Shown here: one piece after another, positions 1 to 11,421 of the stretch
Numbering within the stretch: the stretch's first letter is position 1
Layout: each line of letters opens with the position of its first letter
DNA from: Gryganskiella cystojenkinii
Taxonomy: Eukaryota > Mortierellomycota > Mortierellomycetes > Mortierellales > Mortierellaceae
Assembly (NCBI GenBank): GCA_015852425.1
Contig: JAAAIG010000107.1
Coordinates: 33,610-66,229 of the forward strand
Reading direction: 5' to 3'
Length of the DNA: 32,620 bases
Position numbers and translations under genes: made by a program
The notes under the pieces: generated by a model
What the model was told of the DNA's origin: nothing
Seen by the model: only the letters and a program-made list of their open reading frames with translations
Database searches by the model: none

Positions 1-2014
1 AGATAGAGAAAGAAAAGAAAGGAACGGAAAAAGGGATGATGAAAATGAAAAAGAACAAAGTCTGCATGTTAGGATCCCAACTCCCCCCCTGCCACCCCCT
101 TTGTACTCTTCATGCTGGCTGCTTATGTATGTCCCAAAGGTACAAACAGTTATTGTTATTGTTGCCTTTTTGATTCTTCAGCCCCTAATCCCTTGCACTC
201 GAAACAATTCCCTTTTTTTTGGACTCGCACTTTCTTTTTTTTGCATTAACTGCATGGTTTGTGAGATGTGAAAAATGAAGGTTTTGCGCAAGGCGAGTCA
301 GGATTGACCGACAATTGAAAGGCTAACGGGCGGGTGGTGAAAGCAAGCAATCGTTTCTGCAAGTTGCAGGATCGGGTGCATGTTTCGAACGTTTGTGGCA
401 CCTTCAGGCCGAACTGCAGTGCATCCAAAGGAAAAAAAACAAAAAAAAATTGTCCGTGTTGTTTATTTGAACGATCAAGCAGAGAATGAGCGCCCGGGCA
501 TCTCCAATCTGCAGGAATCTGCTGCATGGGAACCATCGCAATGCTCTTTTGTGTGGTTGATAAGTATCTCAGTACGCTCTTCCAGCAGACACGAGGTCCT
601 GAATTGGATAGGGGATGTGGGGTCTGCAGCAGCAGGGTACACTACATTCCTCGGCGACAACACAAATGGCTCCAAGAGAGCGATCATCAGGGCCCATTTT
701 GGACCGTTTCAACTATTAATTTCAAAAATCAGCAATGTGGTGTTGGCAGTGCGTTGCGCCTATGCAGAAACTAGCGCATAGGCCCAGAAATGTGTAACCT
801 GTCTCCCTTGGTCTCGAATCGCCATAGACCATTTTTTGCCGACTTCTGTTTTTTTGATCGCTAGGATAATCATGTCCCGTTTTGGACAGAATCGGCCAAA
901 GCAATAGGTAGTCGAAACACGTCAAGTGTTGGACAGATGATGTGCTTTTTTCGAAGCGTCTCTCCTGTGTCTGTTTGTTGGGGAGAAAATAAATGCAATA
1001 AAATCGTAAGGAGATCAAAGGATTGTTGCAACGTCTCGTCTCTTGTTGGATACTTTGCAGGGTATGCGTATGAATATCCTCCAACGAGTCAGTGCGCCTT
1101 TGACCTGGTTGCCTTTGAACGTTGTGTTGACGTCAAAGGTCATTTGTTGAGAGTTGAGCGTCAAATGAGAAACGATTCATAGCTGGTGGTGTTGGTGATG
1201 GCTATCGTGGTTTAGTTCTGCTCTGAGTTCTTGATTCTGCGTTGGGAATGAGCAAGATTTGCAAGATGACGACATAAGACAAGGAGAGGGCGATTGTCAA
1301 AGGGCGTAGTGCGAGGAAGAAAGACGGAACAGTGGAAGGAGGTCATTTGGATGAGCGATGGAGCGAACAACAAAAAAGAGCGCGCTTTTAGAACATCAGC
1401 AGAGAAAGTGAGCAAGTCAGCTCATGGCGAAACAAGAGACTCTAGACAGAGCGCCACCTCCTGGATGTTCAAAGAGGTGCCAGGAACGTCATGTCTAGTG
1501 ATGCATAGAAAGGTAAGGGCTACAGTAGCTCCAGTTAGATTTTGCCAGTTCGCGGAAATGCGGATCCAAGAATAAAGAAAAAGAGTGACCAAGGAACCAA
1601 CAACTTAAAAAAAATAAGTCATTTGTAAGGCAGAACGTCTTTGCCACCAGAAATTCCTGTTGTGATTCGTCCACTTTTCATTTCTGATCGGGTCACACGG
1701 GCATGCGAGACACGGGTTCAGGTCCAGCAACTGGATGACCGTTCCAGAGGACGAGGTCCCCTTTCATTCTCTTAAAAGAGGACTCTCGCATCTCTTTTTT
1801 CTTCTTTTCTTCTACAATTCAATCCAATTCAACCCTTTTCATTCCACATTTCACATTCCACCCTCCCATTCTTTCCTCTTAGACTCTTTATACTTATTAT
1901 TACAGTATCTAGCCTCATAGATTCATTATATTTTATTATTTCAGTATCTAACCTTTCCTAAAGTCAAAAAGACCTTTTCTTACCCTACCCAAATCAGGAC
2001 TCTGACCCTCCATC
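1..2014. other. Intergenic region left of the fungalysin gene
   Basis: No gene is supported here; the open frames are short, lie on both strands and lack convincing composition or splice structure. The first 60 bases are almost pure purine on the plus strand, which means pyrimidine-rich on the minus strand, so they could be the CT-rich leader of a leftward gene outside the window. The last 230 bases before 2015 are C/T-rich like the leaders of other genes here. Around 1890-1960 a TTATTATT-CAG-TATCTA-CCT motif occurs twice, about 45 bases apart. Confidence 0.6.
1128..1135. promoter_or_regulatory. Perfect CRE-like palindrome TGACGTCA
   Basis: The 8-bp palindrome TGACGTCA lies about 880 bp upstream of the fungalysin start. 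It is the consensus for CREB/ATF-type bZIP dimers. It is directly followed by AAGGTCA, and a TTTGACCT motif lies about 30 bases upstream. One 8-bp match may occur by chance in a window this long, so a regulatory role is only a suggestion. Confidence 0.25.
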
Positions 2015-4845
2015 ATGAAGTTCTCAAAGTCTCAGTCCTACTCCCTCCTCGCTGCCATGGTTGCAGTAGCAAGCACCACGTCAGCCCACCGTGCCCATGT
2101 TCAGCCCTTTGGCCCTGAACTGGCCCACAAGGATTACCAGACTCCCTCGAGTGTCAGCGAGGGTGCCTTTGCTCACCACTCCTTCTTCAGTGGTTCGTCC
2201 ATGAACCCTGAACGTGTTGCCCTTGACTTTGTGGAGAAACAGTTGACCAACTCTGACTATATCGTCAAAAATGCGTACACTTCCAAGCATAACGGCGTCA
2301 CACACGTCTATCTTAAGGTACATTTGGTGGCCCCACTTTTTTCTCAACTACGAAAATTTGCGAAGTCAATGCATGCCTCGAACAAAAATAATAATTTCGA
2401 ACACACGACTGACATGGGCATATCCCTCGATCTGTCCCCCTCAAAAACATAGCAACGCATCGACGGGCTCGAAGTTGTGAACGGTGATATCAACATCAAC
2501 GTGGACAAGCGCGGAAACGTTATATCTTATGGTGATTCATTCTTCAAGGGTGACAAGCAGCAGGCGACCAAGTCTTCCTTGACTATTAAGGAGTGGATCA
2601 AGAAGGAGGCCGAGTCCTTCGCGGACCGTCAGCTCTCCTTTGGTGGATGGAGACATCGCTCGCAGGTAGTAATTTTTTTAATTCCTTTTTGTTCCATGTG
2701 TTTGACGGCGTCTTTGACGGGGACTCGATTCTGCATGGCTCGACTGGAGGCTTGCGTGGAACTCGCTCTTGGGACTCTTTGGCCTCACCCTTTTTTTTAT
2801 GGTCGACTTTGCAATGGTGATGGTGTTGCCTTCCTTTTTTGTCCTCGAAACCACAATTTTTAATTTTTGGAAAGGGTCTTCTGCCACAGAGCCTCTCTCT
2901 CCCCTTGCCGCGCTCCTACTCCCTTTGTCTGTTGCAAAACGCTTCGGTTGTTGGTTCCGATTGGCAACATGATGATTGCTTTATCTTCCCTCTCATTCTC
3001 CCCCCTCGTTGCGCCTCCCCTTGAAGAGCTCCCCTATTCTTGCCTTGTTCTGGCCCTTTTTTAGTTCATTGCACCATCACAGTCTGTAATGTGCGCAAAC
3101 GCTATTCTTTGTGTGGTCACATGGGGCTGAGCCAATACAATTCATTTCCCTTCGCCCTCCCCTGAACTCTTTCTCTCTATACAGCACGCAATGCTGAGAA
3201 GATAACAACGACGCGTCATCTAAAAAAATTCCTACCCATATGTTAACATCCCATTCTTTTTTTTTATTACCACAAATAGCGCCATCAAGAGTACTATGAC
3301 GACGAGTCCCCCTCCGAGCGCAAGAACGTCATCTCGCCTCAGGATGCTCTCCTCTCCTTTGCCCGTCATCTCAACGTCGAGATCCCCCGTCCTGAGGATA
3401 TGGACATTGTCTCAACCAACTCTCTTCGCTCCGACAAGGTCGAGGTTCACATGACCAACTGCCCCCTGACAGCGGACGGTAAGGTCCCCGTCGCTCAGGC
3501 CTATATCCAGACGGACGATGGTCGTCTCGAGCTCGTCTATGACTTCCAGGTCGAGATGAAGGACACCGATAACTGGTTCCATGTCCAAGTCAATGCCGAG
3601 TCCGGCAAGGTCATGCAGATCGTCGACTGGGTCGCCGATGCCACCTACAATGTCTACCCCATGGGTACCAACGACCCCCTCGATGGTGATCGTAAACTCG
3701 TTGTCGACCCTGCTCACCCCCCAGCCTCGCCCTTGGGATGGAACCGTCAGGCTCAGAACAAGAACTTTACCAACACCGTCGGTAACAACGTCTATGCTGG
3801 TGAGAACCGCAGAAACGGAAACGACTGGCAGAACAACCCCAAGCCCGAGGGTAAGGTCGGCAAGGATGGCGAGCTCACTTTCGACTTTAAGATCGACCTC
3901 GAGAAAGATCCCCAGACCTATGTCGATGCCGCTGTCGTGAACCTGTTCTACTGGAACAACCAGGTCCATGATGTCTTCCACCATTACGGCTTCGATGAAG
4001 AGTCTGGTAACTTCCAGGAGAACAACTTTGGTCGTGGAGGATTGGAGAAGGATGCCGTCATTGCGAACGCTCAGGATGGCTCCGGTTACAACAACGCCAA
4101 CTTTGCCACGCCCCCCGATGGTCAGCACGGAAAGATGCGTATGTATGTCTGGGATGTGACCGAGATTGCCCGCGATGGTGACTTGGAGAGTGGTATTATC
4201 ATTCACGAGTACGCTCACGGTATCTCGACCCGTTTGACCGGAGGCCCCGCCAACTCTGGATGTCTTGGATGGGGTGAGGCTGGTGGTATGGGTGAGGGCT
4301 GGGGTGACTTCTTTGCTACCATTTTCCGTCAGAAGAAGGGTCACAATTACGAGTCCGAGTTCGATATGGGCTCGTACTCTAACGGAGGTCAGGGTATTCG
4401 TCGATTCTCTTACTCGACTTCGCTCGACACCAACCCCTCGACCTTTAAGATCATGGACGGTCCCCAGTACTGGGGTGTCCACGCCAAGGGTGAGGTCTGG
4501 GCCGAGATGTTGTACGAAGTCTACAGAAACCTGAACCTCCGTTTGCCTTTCACCGAGGATTGGTACACGAACGACAAGACCAGCTATGCCAATACTCTTG
4601 TCCTTCAGTTGGTCGTCGATGGACTCAAGCTCCAGCCCTGCACACCCTCGTTTATCCAGGCTCGTGATGCGATCCTTCAAGCCGAGAACTTGCTGACCGA
4701 GGGCAAGTACCAGTGCGATATCTGGCGTGCGTTCTCCAAGCGTGGTCTCGGCCCCAAGGCCAAGGTCGTCGGCGCCAACTCTCCCTTCGGAAGTGTCCGT
4801 ACCGAGCACTTTGAGCTCCCCAAGGGATGCGCGGACGACGAGTAA
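2015..4845 (+). CDS. Secreted fungalysin metallopeptidase (peptidase family M36)
   Basis: Exons 2015-2317, 2453-2665 and 3280-4845 join in phase 0 to give 693 residues. Residues 1 to about 24 form a signal peptide (MKFSKSQ, hydrophobic core, cleavage near STTSA). An FTP/PepSY-type propeptide follows, including HVYLKQRIDGLEVVNGD across the first junction, and then the M36 catalytic domain. The zinc-binding motif HEYAH is at 481-485. The third ligand is Glu511 in GEGWGDFF, thirty residues after the first His, as is usual in the family. The enzyme is a secreted zinc endopeptidase activated by loss of its propeptide; in fungi it degrades extracellular protein. The length is typical. Codon use in exon 3 is strongly biased to C-ending codons, which suggests high expression. 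The second intron is unusually long at 614 nt. Family assignment is firm; substrate is unknown. Confidence 0.95.
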
Positions 4846-5386
4846 AATACTCGCTCCCACTCTCTTTCCGGATCGATGCCCACTCGTTCATTTTGTATAT
4901 TTATTCTCGTCTTATCCCCCTTTTCCTTTACGTGATGAGCAATACCTCTGTTTCAACTCCACGACGTAGTTTCTTTATGATCTCTTTGCTCTGTTCTTTG
5001 CCTGCTGAAATATAAAAATCCAATATCAATCAATTGACTAAGAGAATCTCATTTTCAGGGCTAGAGGCGCTAAAGAGACCCGTCGACCTTCCAGCTTGAT
5101 GCTACCACAAAAAGGTACCTTCATATTTTGGACCGGTCATGCTGTGAACAGGAGTGAATTACAAGAGGCTACCCAGTGTCGATGAGGTCATGACTTTGGG
5201 TCTAGATGGTTGAGACAACAGGCGAAATCGGGAAAAAAAAAAGCAATTGTCGCACGTGGCCCGTGTCCTCCCATTTGATCCAGCGGTCTTAGTCTTTTTC
5301 ATTTTTATTTTCCCCCCCACATTATTCCTCCATTCTACTGTTATTTTTCAGTTTCCCACACACTTACACTCCTACTTACAATCACT
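4846..5386. promoter_or_regulatory. Intergenic: fungalysin 3' end and leader of the next gene
   Basis: No coding sequence is supported. The first 200 bases hold the fungalysin 3' region (T-rich, with ATATAAAAATCC near 5010). From about 5290 the sequence becomes pyrimidine-rich (TTTTTCATTTTTATTTTCCCCCC, then CACACACTTACACTCC), like the 5' leaders of other genes in the window, and ends at the ATG at 5387. Confidence 0.45.
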
Positions 5387-5898
5387 ATGAACAGCAGCCA
5401 TCAGAACAAGAACGACCGATCTCAACAGGAGTCCCGTCCTGCCATGGTCCACTCTACCCATGCCAACATGGAGACCTTTGATCAGGCCACTCGCGATCAA
5501 GAGACCGCGGCCAACTCTGGCGCTCGATCCTCTTCTTCGACAACGGACATGTCCACTCTGTCTGGCTCTTCCCACAAAAACCAACTCCAGGATCAAAAAC
5601 GTCAACTCCAGAAAGCCAACTCGGGTGTTCAGCTTGACAGAGATGTTCAGCAGAGTCGCTCTGCTGCTTCCGATAGTGCCAAGGTAGAGGAACATTTATG
5701 GGAGGCTCTTTTTTGTTTCTCGTGGTAGATGACAATGTCAATTTTTTGTAATATGTGTCTTTTTGCGCGGGGAAAACATGGGAAGACTGACAAGAGATAC
5801 CTCCGATACTCCCCTTTTGCTGTTTGTAGCCTGCGAGTGCTGGTCGCTCGACATCGTGGAAAGAGAATGACGCTACCGAATATCCCTACATCGAGTAG
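5387..5898 (+). CDS. Small Ser/Gln-rich hypothetical protein
   Basis: I do not recognise this protein. Exon 1 is 5387-5683 and exon 2 is 5830-5898, joined in phase 0 over a 146-nt GT..AG intron, giving 121 residues. It is hydrophilic and rich in Ser, Gln, Asn and Asp, with no signal peptide or membrane segment. A charged Gln-rich stretch (KNQLQDQKRQLQK, about residues 64-76) may form a short helix. The second exon ends in an aromatic/acidic tail (SWKENDATEYPYIE). That exon was chosen because its frame gives sensible composition up to a stop; an alternative acceptor at 5958 would give a different tail of 23 residues. An AATAAA signal at 5971-5976 follows the stop. A typical CT-rich leader precedes the ATG. 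Function unknown; existence is likely but unproven. Confidence 0.55.
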
Positions 5899-7704
5899 AA
5901 AGAAAAAAATGGCTTTTTTTCTCAAGTACGAGGATATCTAACCCTCTACTTTGTACAGGCGCAAACAACAAATAAAACGTTCGCTATTGTTGATCAAATA
6001 TCCGACTCTGCTGTTGGCGGTGGTCCGTGAGATGTTTGTTCTCGTCGACGATTTGGACCTCCAATCGATAAGCTGCTAGCTTGGCTTTCTAACACTGCTC
6101 CCACTGTCAATTCCGCTCAGCAACATAGAATAGTTCGAAGTACAGATGGAGAGGATTTTCTTCGGTTATTGAGAACGACGGTGAGCTGCTATGAATGATC
6201 AGAATACAAGGCAGCAAGTGGTCAGTCGATTCGCCATGGTTTAGCTACTTTCAAAAAGACTCTGTTGAGTTGATACCTATCTTTTTGTTTCTCACTCTAG
6301 TGATAACTTGATCTGACGTATTACGTCTTTTTTTTCTTCCTGTTGCCTAATGAGCGGTGAGCTGGTGGGAGGTTGATCCTTGGATTCCACTGATTCCCCC
6401 AGTCTCTCAACCTTTGAGTTGTCCTCCAAGATGGATCCCAATATAGATCCCCGGCCTGATCCATCTACTGACTGGTGACATTCTTGGTGTTGCAAAAAGT
6501 CGAATCGAATTGAACAACAGTCGAATCAAATGAGCTCGAATCGAATCCCACTGCTGCTGTTGGCCCTTTGATCGTTGATAACAATGAGTATTGGTTGTGT
6601 TGGATTGTGTCATCGTCGTGCCAGATCGGAAAGCACGTCAGGCTTTTCACAACCTTGTAATCAAGATCTGTTGGCAGCAAAGAAAAAAAAATAGATCTTC
6701 GTCAGGTCAAAAGCGTGACAATAATACAGAATTGACGGGACGAACATTACGATTTCGCTGTACCCAGTGCTGACATTGACTATGAGGACGTAAGGCCAAG
6801 AAAGAAGAAAGAAGAAAAGCTCAAGGCCCTATTGGTGGCAATGGCGCTCGGACAATGATGTCTCTGGAGAATGGAGAGAGAGAGGGGGGTAGGGAAAGAG
6901 GGATTGTGTGTATGAATGTGAACGACGCCACCATTTTAAAAGGATAAAAAAAAGGTCCAACGGAATAATTCACTGTACTCAATAAGTTTCTGCAATGATC
7001 TCTGGATCATCATTGATGTGTTTTGCATATTTTTGGTTCTTCTACGCGCAATTGATGCGTCAGCCAACTCCTTCGTCGTCCGTGGGTGGGTTTGTTGATG
7101 GATCAAGAAGAAAACATGACAGCGGATCCGCACAGCGATTTCTGGGTCAAAGTTCTCCAAAAAAAAAAAAAAAAAAAGGCTCCGACCAAGTTGCTGACTG
7201 TTTATGCAAAGAAAGGAAAACAGATGGAAAAATGGGGGCACTATGTTAAAAAAAAGAAAAAAAAAGCTGCTGATGAAAACTCAAAGACAAAAAGTGGCTC
7301 CCTTCTGCCCCTTTGTTCATCAATCACAAAAGGAACTTTGTTGTTTCGCGCAGACAGTCGGCACAGTGGGTCCTTTCTCGTTGTTCTTTCCACTGTTGGC
7401 TGAATCTTCCTGACCTCTTCTTCTCTCTGTCGCTCTTTTCTTCGTTTCCCTTTCAATTCATTTCTTTTTTTTTTTTCTTCCTCGCTACTTTCCCCTCGCT
7501 CTTCATTTCATTACTTCTCCCGGCCCCTGAGCTCATGGACCGTTGTAAACCTCATTGACCCTGAAATTCGAACCAACCAACCAACAAGCGCGATTGACTG
7601 TTTTTAATATACATTTCATTCCATTCCATTCAATCATTCACACACACCCGAGTCGAACCATTCCCTTTATCATTCCTTCTCCTTCTCTCACGCATATTTA
7701 CACA
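5899..7704. other. Intergenic, low complexity; no supported gene
   Basis: About 1.8 kb without a convincing gene. It holds short TCGAATC-type repeats at about 6507-6547, a run of about 20 A at 7158-7177, and purine-rich runs at 6795-6900 and 7205-7270. From about 7410 onward there is a long CT-rich tract with CATTC repeats (7610-7660) that forms the leader of the HMG-box gene. Open frames in the A-rich part are lysine runs and are not believable proteins. Confidence 0.55.
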
Positions 7705-10604
7705 ATGTCGGCCCTGTCCTCCATTGTCAACGGTGCTTCTCCAACAAAGGTACAAACTCTTCGATATCCAAGGAGAGAGAGAGAGAGTGAAAAGACAGCG
7801 TTGATTTTCTATGGTGCTCACTACTTTTCGCACTTTGCCAGCAAAACAAACTGACCTAATTTCCTTTCTTTCTATTTTTTCTCTTGGTCCCTTCAATCAG
7901 ACAAAGCAGCCCTCGCTTGCACCTCCTCCATCCACTACCAACACCAGCACAGTAACCACTCACAACAGCAACACCGCAGAACAAAGCAAACTCTCGGCGC
8001 CGGCAACCTCATCTGCATCCACAGCGGCACCAACAACCACGAGTGCGGAAGGTACACAACAAAAAAAACAGGGTCGACTTGTTTGTCATCATGATTGAGT
8101 GTGATTGACGACGTGTTTCCTAACCGACAGAAACGGTCGTATGATTTATGATCTCCTCTTTTTCTCTTTTCCACCTTTTGTCTTTGTCCTCGTGCGGACA
8201 AACGAAACAGACGTCAAGTACAAACGTAAATATAAGGACCTGAAGAAGCGGATACGCGACATTGAAGATGTAAGTGCCAAAAATGATGAACGAGAAATGC
8301 TCTTGCGGAGGAAAAGTGCATCCGATTTCTGTTTTTTGTCCTCCTTCTGTCACTCTGATTATGATATTTTTGGGATCTGGGCTTGACAAAGAAATTTCTT
8401 TTTTCTTTCTCTCTTGGTCCCTTGTTCCTTCTTTGATGACCGCGTCCCCCTTTGGTTCGTTTCTTTCTTTGGCGGTGATTCACAACAAAGTAAAAACGGA
8501 TGATGATGCGGTGTCTGTTTGTCTTTCCTTTTTTATGGTTCTGCGTGATTTCTTTTTCTTGATTTTGTTATTTCTGGAGATTGGATTCCCCTTCCCTCCT
8601 TCTTCCCTCTCGTTTCTCGAAATTGATTTGCTTTCTGCAACCAACAAACAAAAATAAGACGCACAATCGGAGCCACTTTTCGTTTTTCTTCCCCCCTTTC
8701 TGACCTTTCTGACCTTTACTCACCGTCATTACGTTCAAAAGTACCCAAAATGCTCAACTTTTGTTGTTGTTTTGTACCCTAATTGATATGTTCTTTTGTC
8801 CGGTTCTTTGTTTTCTAGGACAATGATGTGCTCAATATCAAACTGAGCCGTGCAAGAAAGAACATCCATCGTCTTCGAGTCGAGCGGAGGTAAAAAAAAT
8901 ATAGGATAGCCCTGATCCTGCAGCACAACCCTGCCATTTCTATTTTTTACGTCTCATTTGATATGCATGGGGGATATAACACACATCTTTATTGGAACAC
9001 ATGGCTGACGCGCAAAATTGGCTTTCTCTGCGTCTCTATCCCACCCAGTTTCCTCTTTGACAGATTAGATCAGACGGAACACCCGGTCAACAACGCCACC
9101 GTCTCCTCTACATCCTCCTCGTCATCCGCTACCTCCTCCGACCAAGATTCAGACGCGGATCAAAATGGCAACCGCGCCTCTCGTTCTCACAGTCGCCGCA
9201 ACCACAATAGCAATAACCGCCACAGTCTTGATCGCCACCGCAACCACTCCCGATACTCTTCCTCATCCACACACGGATCGAACCATCCTACCACATCACA
9301 CACTCTCGCCGTCCCAGGTTTCTCCTCCCTCCATACTCGATCCACCACTCCTCCTTCAAGGGCCTCGTCGGTCAACATGTCCTCGCCTCTCAATGCCGAT
9401 CAAGCCTCTCTTTCGCCCTCGTCGAATGTCAACAAGAAGATGATCAAGAAAAGACGTAAGGATCCCTTAGCCCCCAAGCGTCCCTCGAACGCATTCTTTA
9501 TCTTTTCACAACAACACCGTCAACAGGCCCGAGAAGAACAAAAAGAAGGGAATCAGAGTGAGTTGACCAAATTCCTGGGACAGCAGTGGAAGTCTATGCC
9601 CTCGACCGAGAAAAAGGTACACCTCGAAAAAGAAACGTGAGAGATATCGAATCGAAAAGAAGTATGACTTGGTCCATTACGCGGCTTGTAGACTATGGAC
9701 ATGGCTTGGAATAGCAGTGGCGTCATGATATTCAGGAGATAAAATCAGTGAAATTTGGGGTAGCAACAAGTTTTGTTCCTTTCTTTTCCAATGTTGCCTT
9801 CTCGTAACTCACACTTGAACAGCGAACCACATAATAAAATGTCTCGGGTTGAGAATAAGCCATTAACGTTGTCATTTCATATTCTCTTTTATCCGTCTGG
9901 ATTATAGATCTACTCTGATCTGGCCATTCAGGACAAGCAACGATACAGGGAGGAGATGTCACAATACCAACATGACCATGGAATCAATCAGGTATGGGCG
10001 ATTTTATGTGAAAAATTGTTGGTCTTTTTGCAGCTTGATCAAGAATTCGAGGATCATTGACTGACGCCCTTGGCGATGTGTTTTTTCCCATCCTTCACTT
10101 TTTTTTTAGAATGGAGGCGATAGCACAACGCTCTCTCCGAAAAAGAAACCAGGAAGACCTGGAAGACCCCCCAAGGCCCTGAAACTTGACCTGGATGTAT
10201 TGTCCTTTCGATCTAATTCTGAGGTACCACCGGCAATAACAACGACAACCACCACCGGACATTCACCACAACAACAACAACAGCAGCAGCAGCAACATGT
10301 CAGCAATAAGATGGAGATTCATGCTCTAGTGAACGATGAGGATGCGGATGATATGAGTTCGCACGAGGAGGACTATACACTTATGTCCTTTGAGGACGAA
10401 CACGAACATGGCGAAGAAGACGAGGAGGATGAAGAGGATGAGGAAGAAGACGACGTCGATCATCATCCAGGCCGTGGCTCCTCTATGTTGGATATGCGGA
10501 GTAACGGTGGAATGCTCGGAGAGGAGAAAGATGTCGATATGACAGAGTTTCATCACCCCGTGTTACCTACTGTCAGTGTGAACGGTCTCCTCGTCAAAAA
10601 CTAA
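7705..10604 (+). CDS. HMG-box protein, Nhp10-like (putative INO80 subunit)
   Basis: Seven exons, 7705-7749, 7901-8051, 8211-8269, 8819-8889, 9049-9616, 9908-9991 and 10110-10604, join without frame conflict to 490 residues. A Ser/Thr-rich N-terminus leads to a basic coiled-coil module (KYKDLKKRIRDIED, DNDVLNIKLSRARKNIHRLR, FLFDRLDQ) at about 66-118, which resembles the N-terminal module of Nhp10-type INO80 subunits. A Ser/His/Asn-rich linker follows. One HMG box runs from DPLAPKRPSNAFF (about 247) through WKSMPSTEKK and ends near 322 in exon 6. After it come an AT-hook-like PGRPGRPPK (340-348), a nine-Gln run (380-388) and a very acidic segment. It should bind DNA by bending it, in the nucleus. 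An intron of 549 nt splits the coiled coil. AATAAA lies at 10715-10720. The HMG box is certain; the INO80 link is an inference. Confidence 0.85.
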
Positions 10605-11421
10605 AAAAAACAGTCGTATTTGACTGTTTATTCGTCATAGAATATCAGCTATTCCAGCTATTCCAGCTATGGCGATCCTCCTCATAATAATACATGCTTG
10701 ATCGATAATACAATAATAAAAAGTAAGATCTGGGTCCACCACATTATAGACTACTGACTATCCTGTGCTTTCCACGTTGAACTCGTTATTCTTCAATAAT
10801 GACAAAAACGGAATAAGACGGAGATGCTCGCTTAATTTCCCTCCCGCGCACAGACCATGACGGGTAGAGAACGGGGAACACAAAACACGATCTGGACTAA
10901 ATGATTAAATCGTTTGTTTGGCGCGGGACAAAAAAAATCTCGGTTTTCCTTGCGACGTGGTCCAAGAAATCGGAACCAATGATGAGCAGACCAGCGTCAT
11001 TTTTAATCTGCAACGATGGGAGTGCATGAAAAGAGGGAAGAGAAGAAGAGAGCAAAGAAAAAACGGCCGTTGTTGAATTCTCTTTGATAACTTTTGGCGT
11101 TGTTGTTGTGCAGTCCATGCCANNNNNNNNNNAAAAAGTTCAAGGCCAGCCAGAAACTCAGGTTTGTGTCCAAGTTGACGATGGGCTGGATGAAAGAAGG
11201 AGGACCGAAGACGCAGGTGTGTTCTTACTTTTTTCGCCTCTTCTCCTCTTTCTTCTCCTCTGTTAACCTCTTCCTTCTTCCACTCAGATCATTGTTCATT
11301 ATTTTTCTTGCATTCCATTTCATTCATTCTTCACCATTCTTGCTTTCTCTTTATTTATACAATCACCTCTCAAACTTTTAAGACCAAAAAACATCAAATA
11401 GAAAGAACCTTGCTGCGAAAC
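10605..11421. other. Intergenic with assembly gap; leader of the MATE gene
   Basis: The first part holds the 3' end of the HMG gene, with three tandem copies of AGCTATTCC near 10648. Then follow AT-rich sequence, an assembly gap (11123-11132) and, from 11220 to 11421, a CT-rich leader ending at the first in-frame ATG of the MATE gene. No intact gene is seen; an exon-like fragment beside the gap is listed separately. Confidence 0.5.
11114..11216 (+). other. Assembly gap (ten N) with orphan exon-like fragment
   Basis: Bases 11123-11132 are N, so sequence is missing. Before the gap, a good acceptor (TTGTTGTTGTGCAG) is followed by TCC ATG CCA. After it, 28 open codons from 11133 to 11216 read KKFKASQKLRF and on to GGPKTQ, then meet a possible donor GTGTGT. 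Composition is protein-like and unlike the flanking DNA, but no start, stop or partner exon is visible, and the gap length is unknown. It may be a gene fragment or a mis-joined contig end. Confidence 0.35.

Noticed and set aside
3412..4860. A 482-codon open frame on the minus strand opposite fungalysin exon 3
   Set aside because: It is an antisense shadow caused by strong C-ending codon bias in the fungalysin exon. Its composition (Val, Leu, Asp, Gly runs) mirrors the sense codons and it has no independent family features.
5959..6030. Alternative second exon of the small gene at 5387
   Set aside because: It uses an acceptor at 5957-5958 and gives 23 residues, but the nearer exon at 5830-5898 has a normal intron length and a better tail, and AATAAA at 5971 would fall inside the alternative exon.
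6936..7456. Several open frames over A-rich and T-rich runs
   Set aside because: They consist mainly of Lys or Phe runs from homopolymers, lie on both strands and have no splice or domain evidence.
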